A stretch of DNA of 47,597 bases from Deinococcales bacterium (lineage in GTDB: Bacteria; Deinococcota; Deinococci; Deinococcales; JAAFIG01). Every line of letters starts with the position of its first letter. The stretch's first letter is position 1. The notes under the pieces are model-generated. The model ran no database searches and was not told where the DNA came from. It saw only the letters and a program-made list of their open reading frames with translations. Made by a program: the position numbers and the translations under genes. The stretch covers positions 1-47,597 of the forward strand of contig JAAFIG010000037.1 in assembly GCA_013298595.1 (NCBI GenBank). Direction: 5' to 3'. Below are positions 8,973-17,541 of the stretch, in pieces.

Positions 8973-9331
8973 ATGTTTAAAAATCTTGATGCCTTGTGCC
9001 TATTACCTAACGCCTTAGTCGCAAATTTGCGTGAAGCTTTACTGTTGCGCTGGACATATCATTCCAATGCCATCGAAGGCAACACTTTAACTCTCAAAGA
9101 AACCAAAGTGGTACCCTCGAGTACCACTTTGTTGGCAAATCCTTACGTGAACATTTTGAAGTAATCAATGACCGAGACACAATTTTACTGGTCGAAGCTA
9201 TTGTGGCTCGAGCTATTATTTTACCTGTTGAGCGTCGTCTCAAGGCTTTGACAAATGTCATCGTTGGTTTGCTCGAGCAGCGTTTCGCAATTTATGCCCA
9301 TGCCGTTGGACAAAGGTGGAATGTGCCATAG
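8973..9331 (+). pseudogene. Fic-family protein remnant, frameshifted and truncated
   Basis: From ATG 8973 the reading frame gives a typical Fic N-terminus (LLLRWTYHSNAIEGNTLTLKET). After KVV the frame is lost. A second frame resumes the family sequence as GKSLREHFEVINDRDTILLVEAIV and decays to a stop at 9329-9331. The HPFxxGNGR AMPylation motif is absent, so no activity is expected. The break coincides with a perfect inverted repeat at 9105-9130. CTCGAG sites persist within the relic. Confidence 0.78.
9105..9130. repeat. 10-bp perfect inverted repeat at the Fic break
   Basis: AAAGTGGTAC, six-base loop CCTCGA, GTACCACTTT. It lies exactly where the Fic frame is broken and is probably a scar of the deletion or rearrangement. 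Confidence 0.8.
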
Positions 9332-9391
9332 TAGTGTTTTGACCATACTCCAATAGTGCCTTGGTGTACCATGCCTTCCGAGGTATTTACG

Positions 9392-10150
9392 ATGAAACGA
9401 ATTTTTATATTAATCACTTTGGGTTTAGGTTTACTTTCTTTGGCACTGGCTCGTCCATTATCAGCAATTGAAGCCAATAAAACCATTATTTTTGGTAACA
9501 GCCGCGATTATGCCCCTTTTTATAGTATGGAGAAAGGTAAATTAGTGGGTTTTGAAATTGATTTTGGTGTGGCATTAGCCAAACGTTTGGGTTTAAAAGT
9601 TGAATGGCGTAACGTGGCATTTGATTCACTTTTTGGCAAACTCAACGATGACAAAATAGATGTCGCATTAGCTTCACACACCATCACCACAGCTCGAGAA
9701 AAATTTGTGGATTTTACAGTGCCTCATTACTGCACTGGTATTGTCATTGTGGCTTTAACAGGTAAGGGTCTAGAAGTCAGTTCCTTAAAAGGCAAAGTGG
9801 TCAGTGCGACTCGAGCTTCAACTTTTGCTGAATTTGCTCGAAAAATCCCTGGTGTCAAGAAAGTGATTACAACTGCCAGTGAACTCGAGGCATTCAAAAC
9901 CATGCAATCGGGTAAAGCTGATGCCTATATTACAGACCGTCTTGGTGCATTAGCATTAGCCAAAACGTACCCTAAGCCAGCTGTTAATTTATCGCTTTTG
10001 CAAACACAGGATCGGATTGCTATGGCATTGAAAAAAGGCAACACCGAGTTGATTACAAAACTGAATGAAACCGTTGAAGCTATGAAAAAAGATGGCACAA
10101 TTGAACGTTTAGCGTATCGTTACTTTAATGGTCGAGTAGATTGCCTTTAA
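9392..10150 (+). CDS. Amino-acid ABC transporter substrate-binding protein (SBP family 3)
   Basis: Periplasmic solute-binding protein of 252 aa. Signal peptide KRIFILITLGLGLLSLALA is followed by the family 3 fold: IIFGNSRDYAPFYSMEKGKL, VGFEIDFGVALAKRLGLKVE, KIDVALASHTITTAREKFVDF, LKGKVVSATRASTFAEFARK and AYITDRLGALALA. The ATG at 9392 has GAGGT ahead of it. No permease or ATPase gene is adjacent, so it either serves a transporter elsewhere or acts as a sensor or scavenger. Ligand type (polar amino acid) is inferred from the family. Confidence 0.9.
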   Translation: MKRIFILITLGLGLLSLALARPLSAIEANKTIIFGNSRDYAPFYSMEKGKLVGFEIDFGVALAKRLGLKVEWRNVAFDSLFGKLNDDKIDVALASHTITTAREKFVDFTVPHYCTGIVIVALTGKGLEVSSLKGKVVSATRASTFAEFARKIPGVKKVITTASELEAFKTMQSGKADAYITDRLGALALAKTYPKPAVNLSLLQTQDRIAMALKKGNTELITKLNETVEAMKKDGTIERLAYRYFNGRVDCL

Positions 10151-10165
10151 AGCTCGAGTGGTACA

Positions 10166-10196
10166 AAAATCGGTGCAAAACAGCACCGATTTTTTA
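10166..10196. terminator. Bidirectional terminator
   Basis: AAAATCGGTGC, loop AAAACA, GCACCGATTTT, with A and T runs on both sides. It lies between the convergent SBP and alpha-E genes. Confidence 0.88.
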
Positions 10197-10198
10197 TT

Positions 10199-11116
10199 TC
10201 AGGCATTAAGATGAAAATACGTACTTTGCACCATTGCACCAACATCGTTGACATCTTCAAGGATTTCTTCAAGCGCATCTTTGCTGAGGATTTCATGGAC
10301 TTGGCTGTGCTCGAGCCGTGCCAGTAACCAATTGGTTTCTTTTTGAATTTTCTGAGCATTAGGCAGTTTTTTGAGGCTATCGCGGATACCTTCGATGGCG
10401 TAAATCACACTGCGTGGAAAAGTTGAATCGAGCAATAAGAATTCGGCAATGTTTTGCGGCTCGAGCCGAGTGTGGTAACGCTTGCGGTACGCTTCGTATG
10501 CCGAAACTGTTTTTAATAATGCCATCCAGCGGTGATTCTCGAGGGCTTCGGCTATTTCGGATGTGCCTGTTTTTTGGTAACGCACTTGTAAAATTCGTAA
10601 TAAATTATCGGCTCGTTCGATCAGTTGCCCGAGCCGCAAAAACTGCCAACCTTCGTCGCGTAGCAGTGTTGAAAGTGCTGTTCCAAAAAATAAATGGCTG
10701 GTGTCACGCACCCGATTGCAATAATCATGCAAAGCATCATTTTGCAAAACAGCATCGGTATCAAAACACAGTTCGTGATACGCCTTGTTAATACATTCCC
10801 ACATCTCACTGGAAATTCGTTCACGCAAAGCTCGAGCATTTTCTCGAGCTTGGGTTAAGGTACTGCGAATACTCGAGGGGTTATACAAATCAAAAGCTAA
10901 CCAAAACGGTACACTTTTAGCATCAGCTCGAGCATGTTGTTCACGAAAAGCGTCTTCGCCACCTGTAATGACTAAAAGTGGCGACCATTGTTCTTGGACT
11001 AAATTACCACCTTCGAGGGTTGCATAATAATTCACGTCCAGTAAACGGGCGGTGCTTTCGGCACGTTCGATGTACCGTGCTATCCAAAACAAATTTTCGG
11101 CAACTCGAGATAACAT
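10199..11116 (-). CDS. Alpha-E domain protein (DUF403)
   Basis: Helical protein of 305 aa. The start [20 protein letters not shown] is the family hallmark, and the rest is alpha-rich with many Arg/Glu (AFREQHARADAKSVPFWLAF, LRDEGWQFLRLGQLIERADN). It is nearly always encoded next to a circularly permuted ATP-grasp protein, as here. The ATG overlaps the upstream stop by one base (TAATG), and its ribosome site GGAGGT lies within the last codons of that gene, so translation is coupled. Such pairs are proposed to make or modify a peptide-like product. Exact reaction unknown. Confidence 0.9.
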   Translation of the reverse strand: MLSRVAENLFWIARYIERAESTARLLDVNYYATLEGGNLVQEQWSPLLVITGGEDAFREQHARADAKSVPFWLAFDLYNPSSIRSTLTQARENARALRERISSEMWECINKAYHELCFDTDAVLQNDALHDYCNRVRDTSHLFFGTALSTLLRDEGWQFLRLGQLIERADNLLRILQVRYQKTGTSEIAEALENHRWMALLKTVSAYEAYRKRYHTRLEPQNIAEFLLLDSTFPRSVIYAIEGIRDSLKKLPNAQKIQKETNWLLARLEHSQVHEILSKDALEEILEDVNDVGAMVQSTYFHLNA

Positions 11117-12579
11117 TATGTACCTCCTTGTGTTGGGCTAGAACTTGTATCGTCCTCGAGCACCCATGTATCTTTGCTGCCTCCGCCTTGACTGGAATTA
11201 ACCACTAAACTGCCGCGCTTCAGGGCAACTCGGGTTAAACCACCAGGAATGATATTGACTTTTTCACCACACAAAATATAAGGGCGTAGATCAATATGAC
11301 AAGCTTCCATTTTGCCACTATCGGGGTAATACGTTGGATGCCTCGAAAGCGGAATCACTGGTTGGGCAATGTAATTTCGTGGGTTTACCCGAACATTCTC
11401 GAGGTATGCGGTTATTTCTGCATTGGTACTAGCAGGTCCGACCAACATGCCATACCCACCTGCTTCACCAACTGCCTTAAAAACAAGTTCGGCAGGTTTT
11501 GCCAGCATTTGCTCGAGATGATCTTTATCCCAGCCAAGCAGTGTGGGTACATTACCCAGAATTGGTTTTTCACCAAGGTAATACTCAATCATTTTTGGTA
11601 CATACGCATAGACAGCTTTATCATCGGCGACACCAGCGCCAACAGCATTTGCCAGTGCCACCCGCCCTTGACGATAAACCTCGAGTAAACCGGGTACACC
11701 CAAAGCACTATCAGCACGAAATGCAACGGGATCGAGGAAATCATCATCTAAGCGGCGATAAATCACATCTACTTGTGCTCGCCCTGTGGTGGTTCGCATC
11801 CAAACTCGGTTATCAGCAACAAATAAATCGCGCCCTTCAACCAGTTCGACACCCATTTGCTGGGCTAAAAAAGCATGTTCAAAATACGCCGAGTTATACA
11901 TACCAGGGGTTAAAACCACCACCGTTGGATTTTCTCGAGGCGATAAACTTTGCAGCATCTCGAGTAATAACGTTGTGTAATGCTGCACTGGACGCACATT
12001 CATACCTGCAAACAAACCAGGCAAAGTACGAGTTAAGGCGGTGCGATTTGCCAGCACATACGAAACACCACTGGGGGTGCGTAAATTATCCTCGAGTACC
12101 AAGTATTCACCGCGTTCATTACGAACCAAATCTGAACCAACAATATGGGTATAAACCCCGAGTGGTAATTTTAAACCAAAGACTTCACGCCGAAAATTAC
12201 TACAAGAAATCACTAACTCCCGTGGCATGACATTATCGCGCAGAATCGCTTGTTCGCCGTAAATATCGCGCAAAAACGCATTTAAAGCCAGTACCCGCTG
12301 GGTCAAACCACGCTCGAGATGCGCCCATTCTGCGGCTGGAATAATACGCGGTACAGGGTCAAAAGGAAACGTGCGTTCTGTGCCTTGTGAATCGCCGTAC
12401 ACAGTAAATGTAATCCCCTGATTGCGAAAAGTTAAATCCGAAGCAGCTCGACGGCGTTCAAATTCTGGTTTAGGGATACCATTCATACGCTCGAGAATGC
12501 GCTGATAATGGACTCGAGCTTGATTGTTCGAGTCATACATTTCATCAAAAAAACCAGTTGGATTGTAATGGTCGAACAT
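11116..12579 (-). CDS. Circularly permuted type 2 ATP-grasp protein (DUF404/DUF407)
   Basis: Protein of 487 aa with the family landmarks [12 protein letters not shown] at the N-terminus, [70 protein letters not shown] and [15 protein letters not shown], then [23 protein letters not shown]-grasp enzymes form amide bonds through acyl phosphates. It is first in a two-gene operon with the alpha-E protein. The ATG at 12579 is served by a leaderless promoter (TTGCGG-18-TATACT, five bases before ATG). Substrate unknown. Confidence 0.92.
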   Translation of the reverse strand: MFDHYNPTGFFDEMYDSNNQARVHYQRILERMNGIPKPEFERRRAASDLTFRNQGITFTVYGDSQGTERTFPFDPVPRIIPAAEWAHLERGLTQRVLALNAFLRDIYGEQAILRDNVMPRELVISCSNFRREVFGLKLPLGVYTHIVGSDLVRNERGEYLVLEDNLRTPSGVSYVLANRTALTRTLPGLFAGMNVRPVQHYTTLLLEMLQSLSPRENPTVVVLTPGMYNSAYFEHAFLAQQMGVELVEGRDLFVADNRVWMRTTTGRAQVDVIYRRLDDDFLDPVAFRADSALGVPGLLEVYRQGRVALANAVGAGVADDKAVYAYVPKMIEYYLGEKPILGNVPTLLGWDKDHLEQMLAKPAELVFKAVGEAGGYGMLVGPASTNAEITAYLENVRVNPRNYIAQPVIPLSRHPTYYPDSGKMEACHIDLRPYILCGEKVNIIPGGLTRVALKRGSLVVNSSQGGGSKDTWVLEDDTSSSPTQGGT

Positions 12580-12584
12580 GTATA

Positions 12585-12614
12585 AGTATACAGTGTTCTC
12601 AAGAATTGCCGCAA
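12585..12614 (-). promoter_or_regulatory. Leaderless promoter of the ATP-grasp/alpha-E operon
   Basis: On the minus strand TTGCGG (12614-12609), 18-bp spacer, TATACT (12590-12585), five bases, ATG. No Shine-Dalgarno. Confidence 0.6.
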
Positions 12615-12617
12615 ATA

Positions 12618-13370
12618 TTAGCGGGTTGCTAAATTTTCCAAAGCCGTTTTAGCTGCACCATGATTAGAATTAAATTCTAATGCCCGACGATAACTTTCTC
12701 TGGCTGCCTCGAGTTTATTTTGTAATTCTTGTGCTCGACCACGCCAGTAATAAGCTTCTGGAATGGCAGGATGATTCTTAGGTGTATTTGCCTGCATTAA
12801 AGTAATGGCTTTATTTAAGGCACTCTCGGCTTCAGAGCCACTCGATTGCGATACCAGAATAATCCCTTGATTTAACCAAGCCAGAGGCTGACTAGGGTCG
12901 GTTCGTCCAGCCCGACGATACGCCTCGAGTGCTTGTTGCAAATCGCCTATACGCCAAGCAACCGCACCCCAATCCATGGCAAAACGATACATTTCTTTGT
13001 AACTGGCTCGAGAATCCCCGCTCGAAGCTGTACGTAAATCCGTTAGTGCCTCTTTGCTACGGTTAGAACTGGCATAAATCAGACCTCGTTGCCAATGATA
13101 CTCGGCTCTGGGAAAAGCCGATTGGCGAAAACAATTACGAATTGCATCCTCGGCTTTAGCAAGATTAACTGCACCAGTTGCTAAATAATAGGCTCGAGCT
13201 AATAAAAAAAAAGCTTCGGCATCGCCAGGTCGTACTTTAATATGCGCCTCGAGTTTAGGAATAGCACTTAAAAATTCGCCTTGTTCGATACGGTTTCGTA
13301 GCAACGCCAAATCTGTAACTTGCGCCAAAGCAACCGCGAAAAACACGAACAATGCTAAAAAACGTTTCAT
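12618..13370 (-). CDS. Exported tetratricopeptide-repeat protein
   Basis: Protein of 250 aa with signal peptide [16 protein letters not shown] and several TPR-like helical pairs ([60 protein letters not shown]). TPRs act as protein-binding scaffolds; the partner is unknown. The start codon overlaps the Hsp20 stop as TAATG, so the two are co-translated from the upstream promoter. A periplasmic TPR protein coupled to a cytosolic small heat-shock protein is a curious pairing. Confidence 0.85.
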   Translation of the reverse strand: MKRFLALFVFFAVALAQVTDLALLRNRIEQGEFLSAIPKLEAHIKVRPGDAEAFFLLARAYYLATGAVNLAKAEDAIRNCFRQSAFPRAEYHWQRGLIYASSNRSKEALTDLRTASSGDSRASYKEMYRFAMDWGAVAWRIGDLQQALEAYRRAGRTDPSQPLAWLNQGIILVSQSSGSEAESALNKAITLMQANTPKNHPAIPEAYYWRGRAQELQNKLEAARESYRRALEFNSNHGAAKTALENLATR

Positions 13371-13759
13371 TACCGATTCACATCCACTGTAATGGTACGC
13401 CCTAATTTACGAAAACGAATCTCAAGCTGACCCGCTCGGTATTGTGCCACTACACTTCCTGCTTCAACTGCCAGCGGAATTTCTAAGTTACGCTGAAACG
13501 ACCCCAAGGCACGCTCACCATGTAAACGCGTACCAAAAGTTTGATCCTCCCGAGTTCCAATCACACTAATCATATTGCCATCATGGGCAATCTCGAGCAA
13601 ATTCATATCCAAACCAGGTGCATCTAAGACCAATAATAAATCATCATCAGATTCAAACCAATCCGCTGACGGAGACCAACCAGCTCTTTGTGATATCTGA
13701 GCCACACGTTCACGAATTTTGGCGAGTTGCGATAGTGGTTGCCAAGATTGCAGTTCCAT
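13370..13759 (-). CDS. Small heat-shock protein, Hsp20/alpha-crystallin family
   Basis: Cytosolic holdase chaperone of 129 aa with one alpha-crystallin domain from about residue 35: DWFESDDDLLLVLDAPGLDM, then ISVIGTREDQ, ERALGSFQRNLEIPLAVEAG and GQLEIRFRK. The IXI tail is weak (GRTITVDV). An in-frame TTG at 13774 would add MYYGF, but that stretch contains the -10 box TATTAT located six bases before the ATG at 13759, so the shorter, leaderless start is preferred. First gene of the Hsp20-TPR operon. Confidence 0.88.
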   Translation of the reverse strand: MELQSWQPLSQLAKIRERVAQISQRAGWSPSADWFESDDDLLLVLDAPGLDMNLLEIAHDGNMISVIGTREDQTFGTRLHGERALGSFQRNLEIPLAVEAGSVVAQYRAGQLEIRFRKLGRTITVDVNR

Positions 13760-13765
13760 AAAACC

Positions 13766-13771
13766 ATAATA
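13766..13771 (-). promoter_or_regulatory. -10 box of leaderless Hsp20 promoter
   Basis: Minus-strand TATTAT, six bases (GGTTTT), ATG. It overlaps the codons of the alternative longer start, which argues against that start. Confidence 0.5.
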
Positions 13772-13780
13772 CAACTTCGA

Positions 13781-15124
13781 TTATCTTGGCGGTACTGCCA
13801 CAAATAAAGCCACTGCTAAAACCGTGAAAACACTGGTCATTGCCGCAATTGTCAACCTTGGTAACCATTTGATTTGCACAACCTCGAGTTTATCTTGCAA
13901 AGCAACGCTACCACCAAACAAAGCACCCACATACGTAAAACCAAACCATGAAATCATGCCACAAATAACATGCCATGCTATCGTCTCGAGATTAACCCTT
14001 GGATAGACCAGCAGTTGCGAAACCCCAATCAGTACAACGGTTAGAGCTAGAGCACCGCTCGAGAAGGTTGTCTGCCAATGCCAAGCCCCATTTTTATGCC
14101 ACCAAGCAATCAGATCTACGCTGATTAACACCAGAATCGCAATCAAATGCGATTTAAAAGTCATACCAAGGTCGTAACCACCAATCAGTGTTAATGCCAA
14201 GATCCTTTGCAATATCAAGAAAATACCAACCATTGTTGCAGCCCCAACACGCTTGGTCGCATTTTGGGCAAAGGCACCAATAAAACCAGTCACAGCCAAC
14301 ATCGTTGCCACATACAACCATTCAGGGCGTTGCCAGAAAACATCAGTATCCGAATGAAACAAAATCCGAATAGGGTTCACGTTATCCCACTCGGTTGTCC
14401 CAAATTGCAATAAAAACATTAAAGCAGTCGCACACAACCACAACATCAGCCATTCATTCAACACCAAACCTCGTAAACCCTGCCAAACTCTGGTTTGCAC
14501 ACTCGACAGTGCCAGTGTTGCACCACATAAGACCACACTCGAGAAACCAAGCATCAAGGTGATATGCGGTAAACTCCAAGCTGTAATATCCAAACCATAA
14601 ATTTTATGCCACAACAAATCTGAAGGGGCACTGAACAACAAAAAACCACTCGCTGCCGCTAACAACGCCACCAGCGGTTCACTTCTGGCTCGAGTCCGCA
14701 AACCACCTTGTCCTCGTAAACCAAGGTAAATAATGCCAGCACTTGCCAGTACTGAACAAATTGCAAAACTCGAGTAAATCATGATGTGCGGCATCCAAAA
14801 AAAATCGTTACCCGTGCCAAAACGCCGATGCCACGCTTCATCCCAGGTGGTTGCGAATGTCATTTGGGTGGCGCTGGCAAGCACAGCAATTGTGCCAAGT
14901 TGACGCAGTAAAGCATTGGGTTTACTGGGTTGGGCATTAGCAATAGGTGCTGCTAGTAACCAGTATAAAAACCCAGCAAAACCAAGTATCAAAGCAATCA
15001 GTACAGCCACACCCAACACAAATATGGGACCTGGCGTAGCCGTACCACCCCAACGCACAACATTGATTAAAACAAGTAATGCGCCTAATGGAACACCCAA
15101 ACGTTGTGCTTTAGACCAGCCCAT
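13781..15124 (-). CDS. Polytopic membrane protein with paired WH/PH motifs
   Basis: Unrecognised membrane protein of 447 aa with roughly ten to twelve hydrophobic helices. Two similar segments, TTWDEAWHRRFG...FWMPHIMIY and PSDLLWHKIYG...WSLPHITLM, suggest an internal duplication that places two Trp-His and two Pro-His pairs in or near the membrane, possibly for a metal or quinone. The start at 15124 (MGWSKAQRLGVP) follows TACAAT by seven bases; ATGs at 15133 and further upstream (15178) are also open. It lies 26 bases below the DUF2259 gene on the same strand. Function unknown. Confidence 0.75.
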   Translation of the reverse strand: MGWSKAQRLGVPLGALLVLINVVRWGGTATPGPIFVLGVAVLIALILGFAGFLYWLLAAPIANAQPSKPNALLRQLGTIAVLASATQMTFATTWDEAWHRRFGTGNDFFWMPHIMIYSSFAICSVLASAGIIYLGLRGQGGLRTRARSEPLVALLAAASGFLLFSAPSDLLWHKIYGLDITAWSLPHITLMLGFSSVVLCGATLALSSVQTRVWQGLRGLVLNEWLMLWLCATALMFLLQFGTTEWDNVNPIRILFHSDTDVFWQRPEWLYVATMLAVTGFIGAFAQNATKRVGAATMVGIFLILQRILALTLIGGYDLGMTFKSHLIAILVLISVDLIAWWHKNGAWHWQTTFSSGALALTVVLIGVSQLLVYPRVNLETIAWHVICGMISWFGFTYVGALFGGSVALQDKLEVVQIKWLPRLTIAAMTSVFTVLAVALFVAVPPR

Positions 15125-15131
15125 AAACACC

Positions 15132-15137
15132 ATTGTA
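15132..15137 (-). promoter_or_regulatory. -10 box of leaderless membrane-protein promoter
   Basis: Minus-strand TACAAT followed by seven bases and ATG (15124). No clear -35 element. Confidence 0.4.
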
Positions 15138-15150
15138 CAAGAAAAAAACT

Positions 15151-15783
15151 TTAAAGCGTGCCAGTAACCACCATCCAACGCAAATCTGAACCTTCAAAAC
15201 CAGGGGTTTCTCGAGTTAAAAACACTGCTAATTGCTGACCGAACACATGCACATGATGCAATTTATAGCCCAAAGCACAAGTACGAGCAGCTGGCAATTG
15301 ACTATCTTTTTGTAAAACACGGGTTTTATTATCCACACTAAGTTTTAACTCGAGCAACGATTCCATCCCATCAGAACACGTGGTATTTGCCCGTCGATTC
15401 GTTTTTAATTGCAATTGATACAATTTCTTACCACTGATAAAATACCCATTTGCAGCAATCCCAATACTGCTACCAGGCAAAGCCGAAAGCAGCTTATACC
15501 GTGCCAAAACACTCTTTGCCACACCTCGAACCATACTTCGGGCTTGCAGCAACGTGCCTTGATCTTGTTCAATCACCCGTTCAGTCTGCCATAACAACAC
15601 ATTCTTTTTCACATCCACAACATGCACACTCGAGTACGGAAAACCACTCCCATCTTGAAAACCATATTGTTCAAACACCAAGTAACGCCCATCTCGAGAA
15701 AAACCTTGCACTTCAAGACTGGCAGAATCCCCAGCTCGAGCTAGAGAAAATAAAAGCAAGCAAGCAATAAAAAGTTTTTTCAT
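15151..15783 (-). CDS. Secreted DUF2259 protein
   Basis: Exported protein of 210 aa with signal peptide KKLFIACLLLFSLARA. The start of the mature part, VQGFSRDGRYLVFEQYGFQD then GSGFPYSSVHVVDVKKN, matches the DUF2259 family of predicted secreted proteins. The ATG has AAGGAT eight to nine bases upstream. No enzymatic motif is visible. The downstream membrane protein gene may be read partly from this promoter. Confidence 0.8.
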   Translation of the reverse strand: MKKLFIACLLLFSLARAGDSASLEVQGFSRDGRYLVFEQYGFQDGSGFPYSSVHVVDVKKNVLLWQTERVIEQDQGTLLQARSMVRGVAKSVLARYKLLSALPGSSIGIAANGYFISGKKLYQLQLKTNRRANTTCSDGMESLLELKLSVDNKTRVLQKDSQLPAARTCALGYKLHHVHVFGQQLAVFLTRETPGFEGSDLRWMVVTGTL

Positions 15784-15898
15784 AAGGGTATCCTTTTCGT
15801 ATAACCGAACTCGAGGCGTAAACCAAAAAAGAAACTTGAGATACCTACTTTAAACCCAATGATGAGATTTTGTCCTACCCGACAAGCGCCACTTTTGT

Positions 15899-15904
15899 TA
15901 CAAT
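15899..15904 (+). promoter_or_regulatory. -10 box of the aminotransferase promoter
   Basis: TACAAT lies 63 bases before the ATG at 15968, giving a normal leader that contains the ribosome site AGAGGTG. The -35 region is unclear. The remaining part of 15784-15967 holds no other gene. Confidence 0.4.
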
Positions 15905-15967
15905 AGACAAAACAAGTATCAACTCGAAACACCGTGATGTTCGGATACTTCGTTGCAGAGGTGATTT

Positions 15968-17311
15968 ATGACGCAGACCGCTAGTCGTCAAGAGCAACAT
16001 CAAGCACAACATAAAAAATATGTGCTCTCGAGTTGGAGTGCTCAGGGCGCACTGAATGCCCCTGTGGTGACTCGGGGCGAAGGACGTTTTTTCTTTGATG
16101 AGGATGGCAATAAATACCTTGATTTGTCTTCGGGTTTAGTCAGTACAAATCTTGGACATGGGCACCCAAAGGTTGTGAAAGCCATTCAAGACCAAGCTGC
16201 AACTTTGTGTTACAGCCCAACTGGGTATTTTCAGGATAAACGCGCCGAACTTGGCGAAGCGATTATTAAACTCACCCCTTGGTCTGAGGGTGGTAGAGCA
16301 TTTTTTACCACTGGTGGCGCAGAAGCCAACGATGATGCAGTGCGAATTGCTAGGGCAGTTACTGGGCGTTTTAAGGTTTTAGCTGCCTACCGCAGTTACC
16401 ACGGTAGTACTGGCACTGCTATGCAACTTACAGGCGAGGATCGCCGTTTTGGAAACGAACCTGCTTTATCGCCTGGCATCATTCATTTCTTTGCACCATA
16501 CCCATACCGTAGCCCGTTCTACACCACAGACCCACACCAAGAAACCGCTCGAGCCTTAGAACACCTTGAGCGTACCTTGATACACGAGAACCCACGTAAT
16601 GTTGCAGCTATTTTGCTCGAGCCAATTGTCGGTAGCAACGGTGTAATTATCTACCCAGATGGATATCTCGAGGGTGTGCGCCGTATTTGTAGTCAGCATG
16701 GCATTTTACTGATTTTTGATGAAGTGATGACTGGTTTTTGGCGCACAGGTAAGGCTTTTGCTGCTCATACCCTTGGTGTAATCCCTGATATGATGGTTTT
16801 TGCTAAAGGCGTAACAAGTGCCTATATTCCACTTGGTGGTGTGTTAGTACGCGAAGGCATCGCCCAATACTTTGATACCAAAGCCCTTCCTGTTGGGCAT
16901 ACCTATGCAGGGCATCCGTTGTGTTGCGCCGCAGGACTTGGTGCAATTGCTGCGTATCAAGAAGATGGTATCGAAGCCCATGTTGCTACACTCGAGGGTT
17001 GGCTCCGTACAGGCTTAAAAGAACTCGAGAATCGTTACCAAATCCTTGGTGAGGCAAGGGGCATTGGGGCATTCTGGGCACTTGAATTTGTCAAAGACAA
17101 AGACACTCGAGAGCCGCTTGTGCCTTGGCATGGTGATGGTCCTGGGATTATGAAGAATTTCTTTATGGAACTCAAAAAACGTGGGGTCTTTAGCTTTGGT
17201 AAGTTTAATATTGCGATGGTAACACCACCACTGAACATCACTCGAGATGAATTAGACCTTGGTCTCGAGGCATTAGATGCTGCGTGTAAAGTGCTTGACT
17301 CGGCTGTTTAA
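15968..17311 (+). CDS. Class III aminotransferase
   Basis: PLP-dependent enzyme of 447 aa from the omega/taurine-pyruvate-like aminotransferase group. Landmarks are YLDLSSGLVSTNLGHGHPKV, TTGGAEANDDAVRIARA, YRSYHGSTGTAMQLTG, LLEPIVGSNGV, LIFDEVMTGFWRTGKAFA, and the Schiff-base lysine K280 in FAKGVTSAYIPLGG. VGHTYAGHPLCCAAGLGAIA is the substrate/PLP-phosphate region. AGAGGTGATTT precedes the ATG. It is monocistronic with its own terminator. The amino donor is not determined. Confidence 0.9.
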   Translation: MTQTASRQEQHQAQHKKYVLSSWSAQGALNAPVVTRGEGRFFFDEDGNKYLDLSSGLVSTNLGHGHPKVVKAIQDQAATLCYSPTGYFQDKRAELGEAIIKLTPWSEGGRAFFTTGGAEANDDAVRIARAVTGRFKVLAAYRSYHGSTGTAMQLTGEDRRFGNEPALSPGIIHFFAPYPYRSPFYTTDPHQETARALEHLERTLIHENPRNVAAILLEPIVGSNGVIIYPDGYLEGVRRICSQHGILLIFDEVMTGFWRTGKAFAAHTLGVIPDMMVFAKGVTSAYIPLGGVLVREGIAQYFDTKALPVGHTYAGHPLCCAAGLGAIAAYQEDGIEAHVATLEGWLRTGLKELENRYQILGEARGIGAFWALEFVKDKDTREPLVPWHGDGPGIMKNFFMELKKRGVFSFGKFNIAMVTPPLNITRDELDLGLEALDAACKVLDSAV

Positions 17312-17330
17312 CCCCAAATGAGTTATTGAA

Positions 17331-17358
17331 GCGTGAGCCAGTTGGCTCACGCTTTTTT
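17331..17358 (+). terminator. Aminotransferase terminator
   Basis: GCGTGAGCCA, loop GT, TGGCTCACGC and six T. Strong rho-independent terminator 19 bases after the stop. Confidence 0.92.
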
Positions 17359-17456
17359 GTGCTCGAGTTTGAAGCTAGACGTACTCTCAACCAATAAAAT
17401 CCCAGTTCTCGAGTGATGGTTTTTGGCTGTTGAGGTATTTCTAATGTTAGAAATAC

Positions 17457-17485
17457 TTGACATAATGTCTGATTTGTTTTACATT
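17457..17485 (+). promoter_or_regulatory. Promoter of the 4-TM/HTH operon
   Basis: TTGACA (17457-17462), 17-bp spacer, TACATT (17480-17485). The -35 box is overlapped by the inverted repeat GACAT-A-ATGTC (17459-17469), a likely repressor site. Confidence 0.7.
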
Positions 17486-17507
17486 AACTCATGTCAAAGA
17501 TTTTTTA

Positions 17508-17521
17508 CATGAGCGCTCATG
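17508..17521. promoter_or_regulatory. 14-bp perfect palindrome, candidate operator
   Basis: CATGAGCGCTCATG lies about 15-30 bases after the predicted transcription start and 20 bases before the 4-TM gene. With the HTH gene in the same operon, autoregulation is a natural guess. Confidence 0.5.
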
Positions 17522-17541
17522 AACTTTGGCAAGGAGTGAAC

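Noticed and set aside
11499-12230. 243-aa plus-strand ORF inside the ATP-grasp gene
   Set aside because: Antisense shadow of a well-supported gene; composition is His/Gln-rich without domains.
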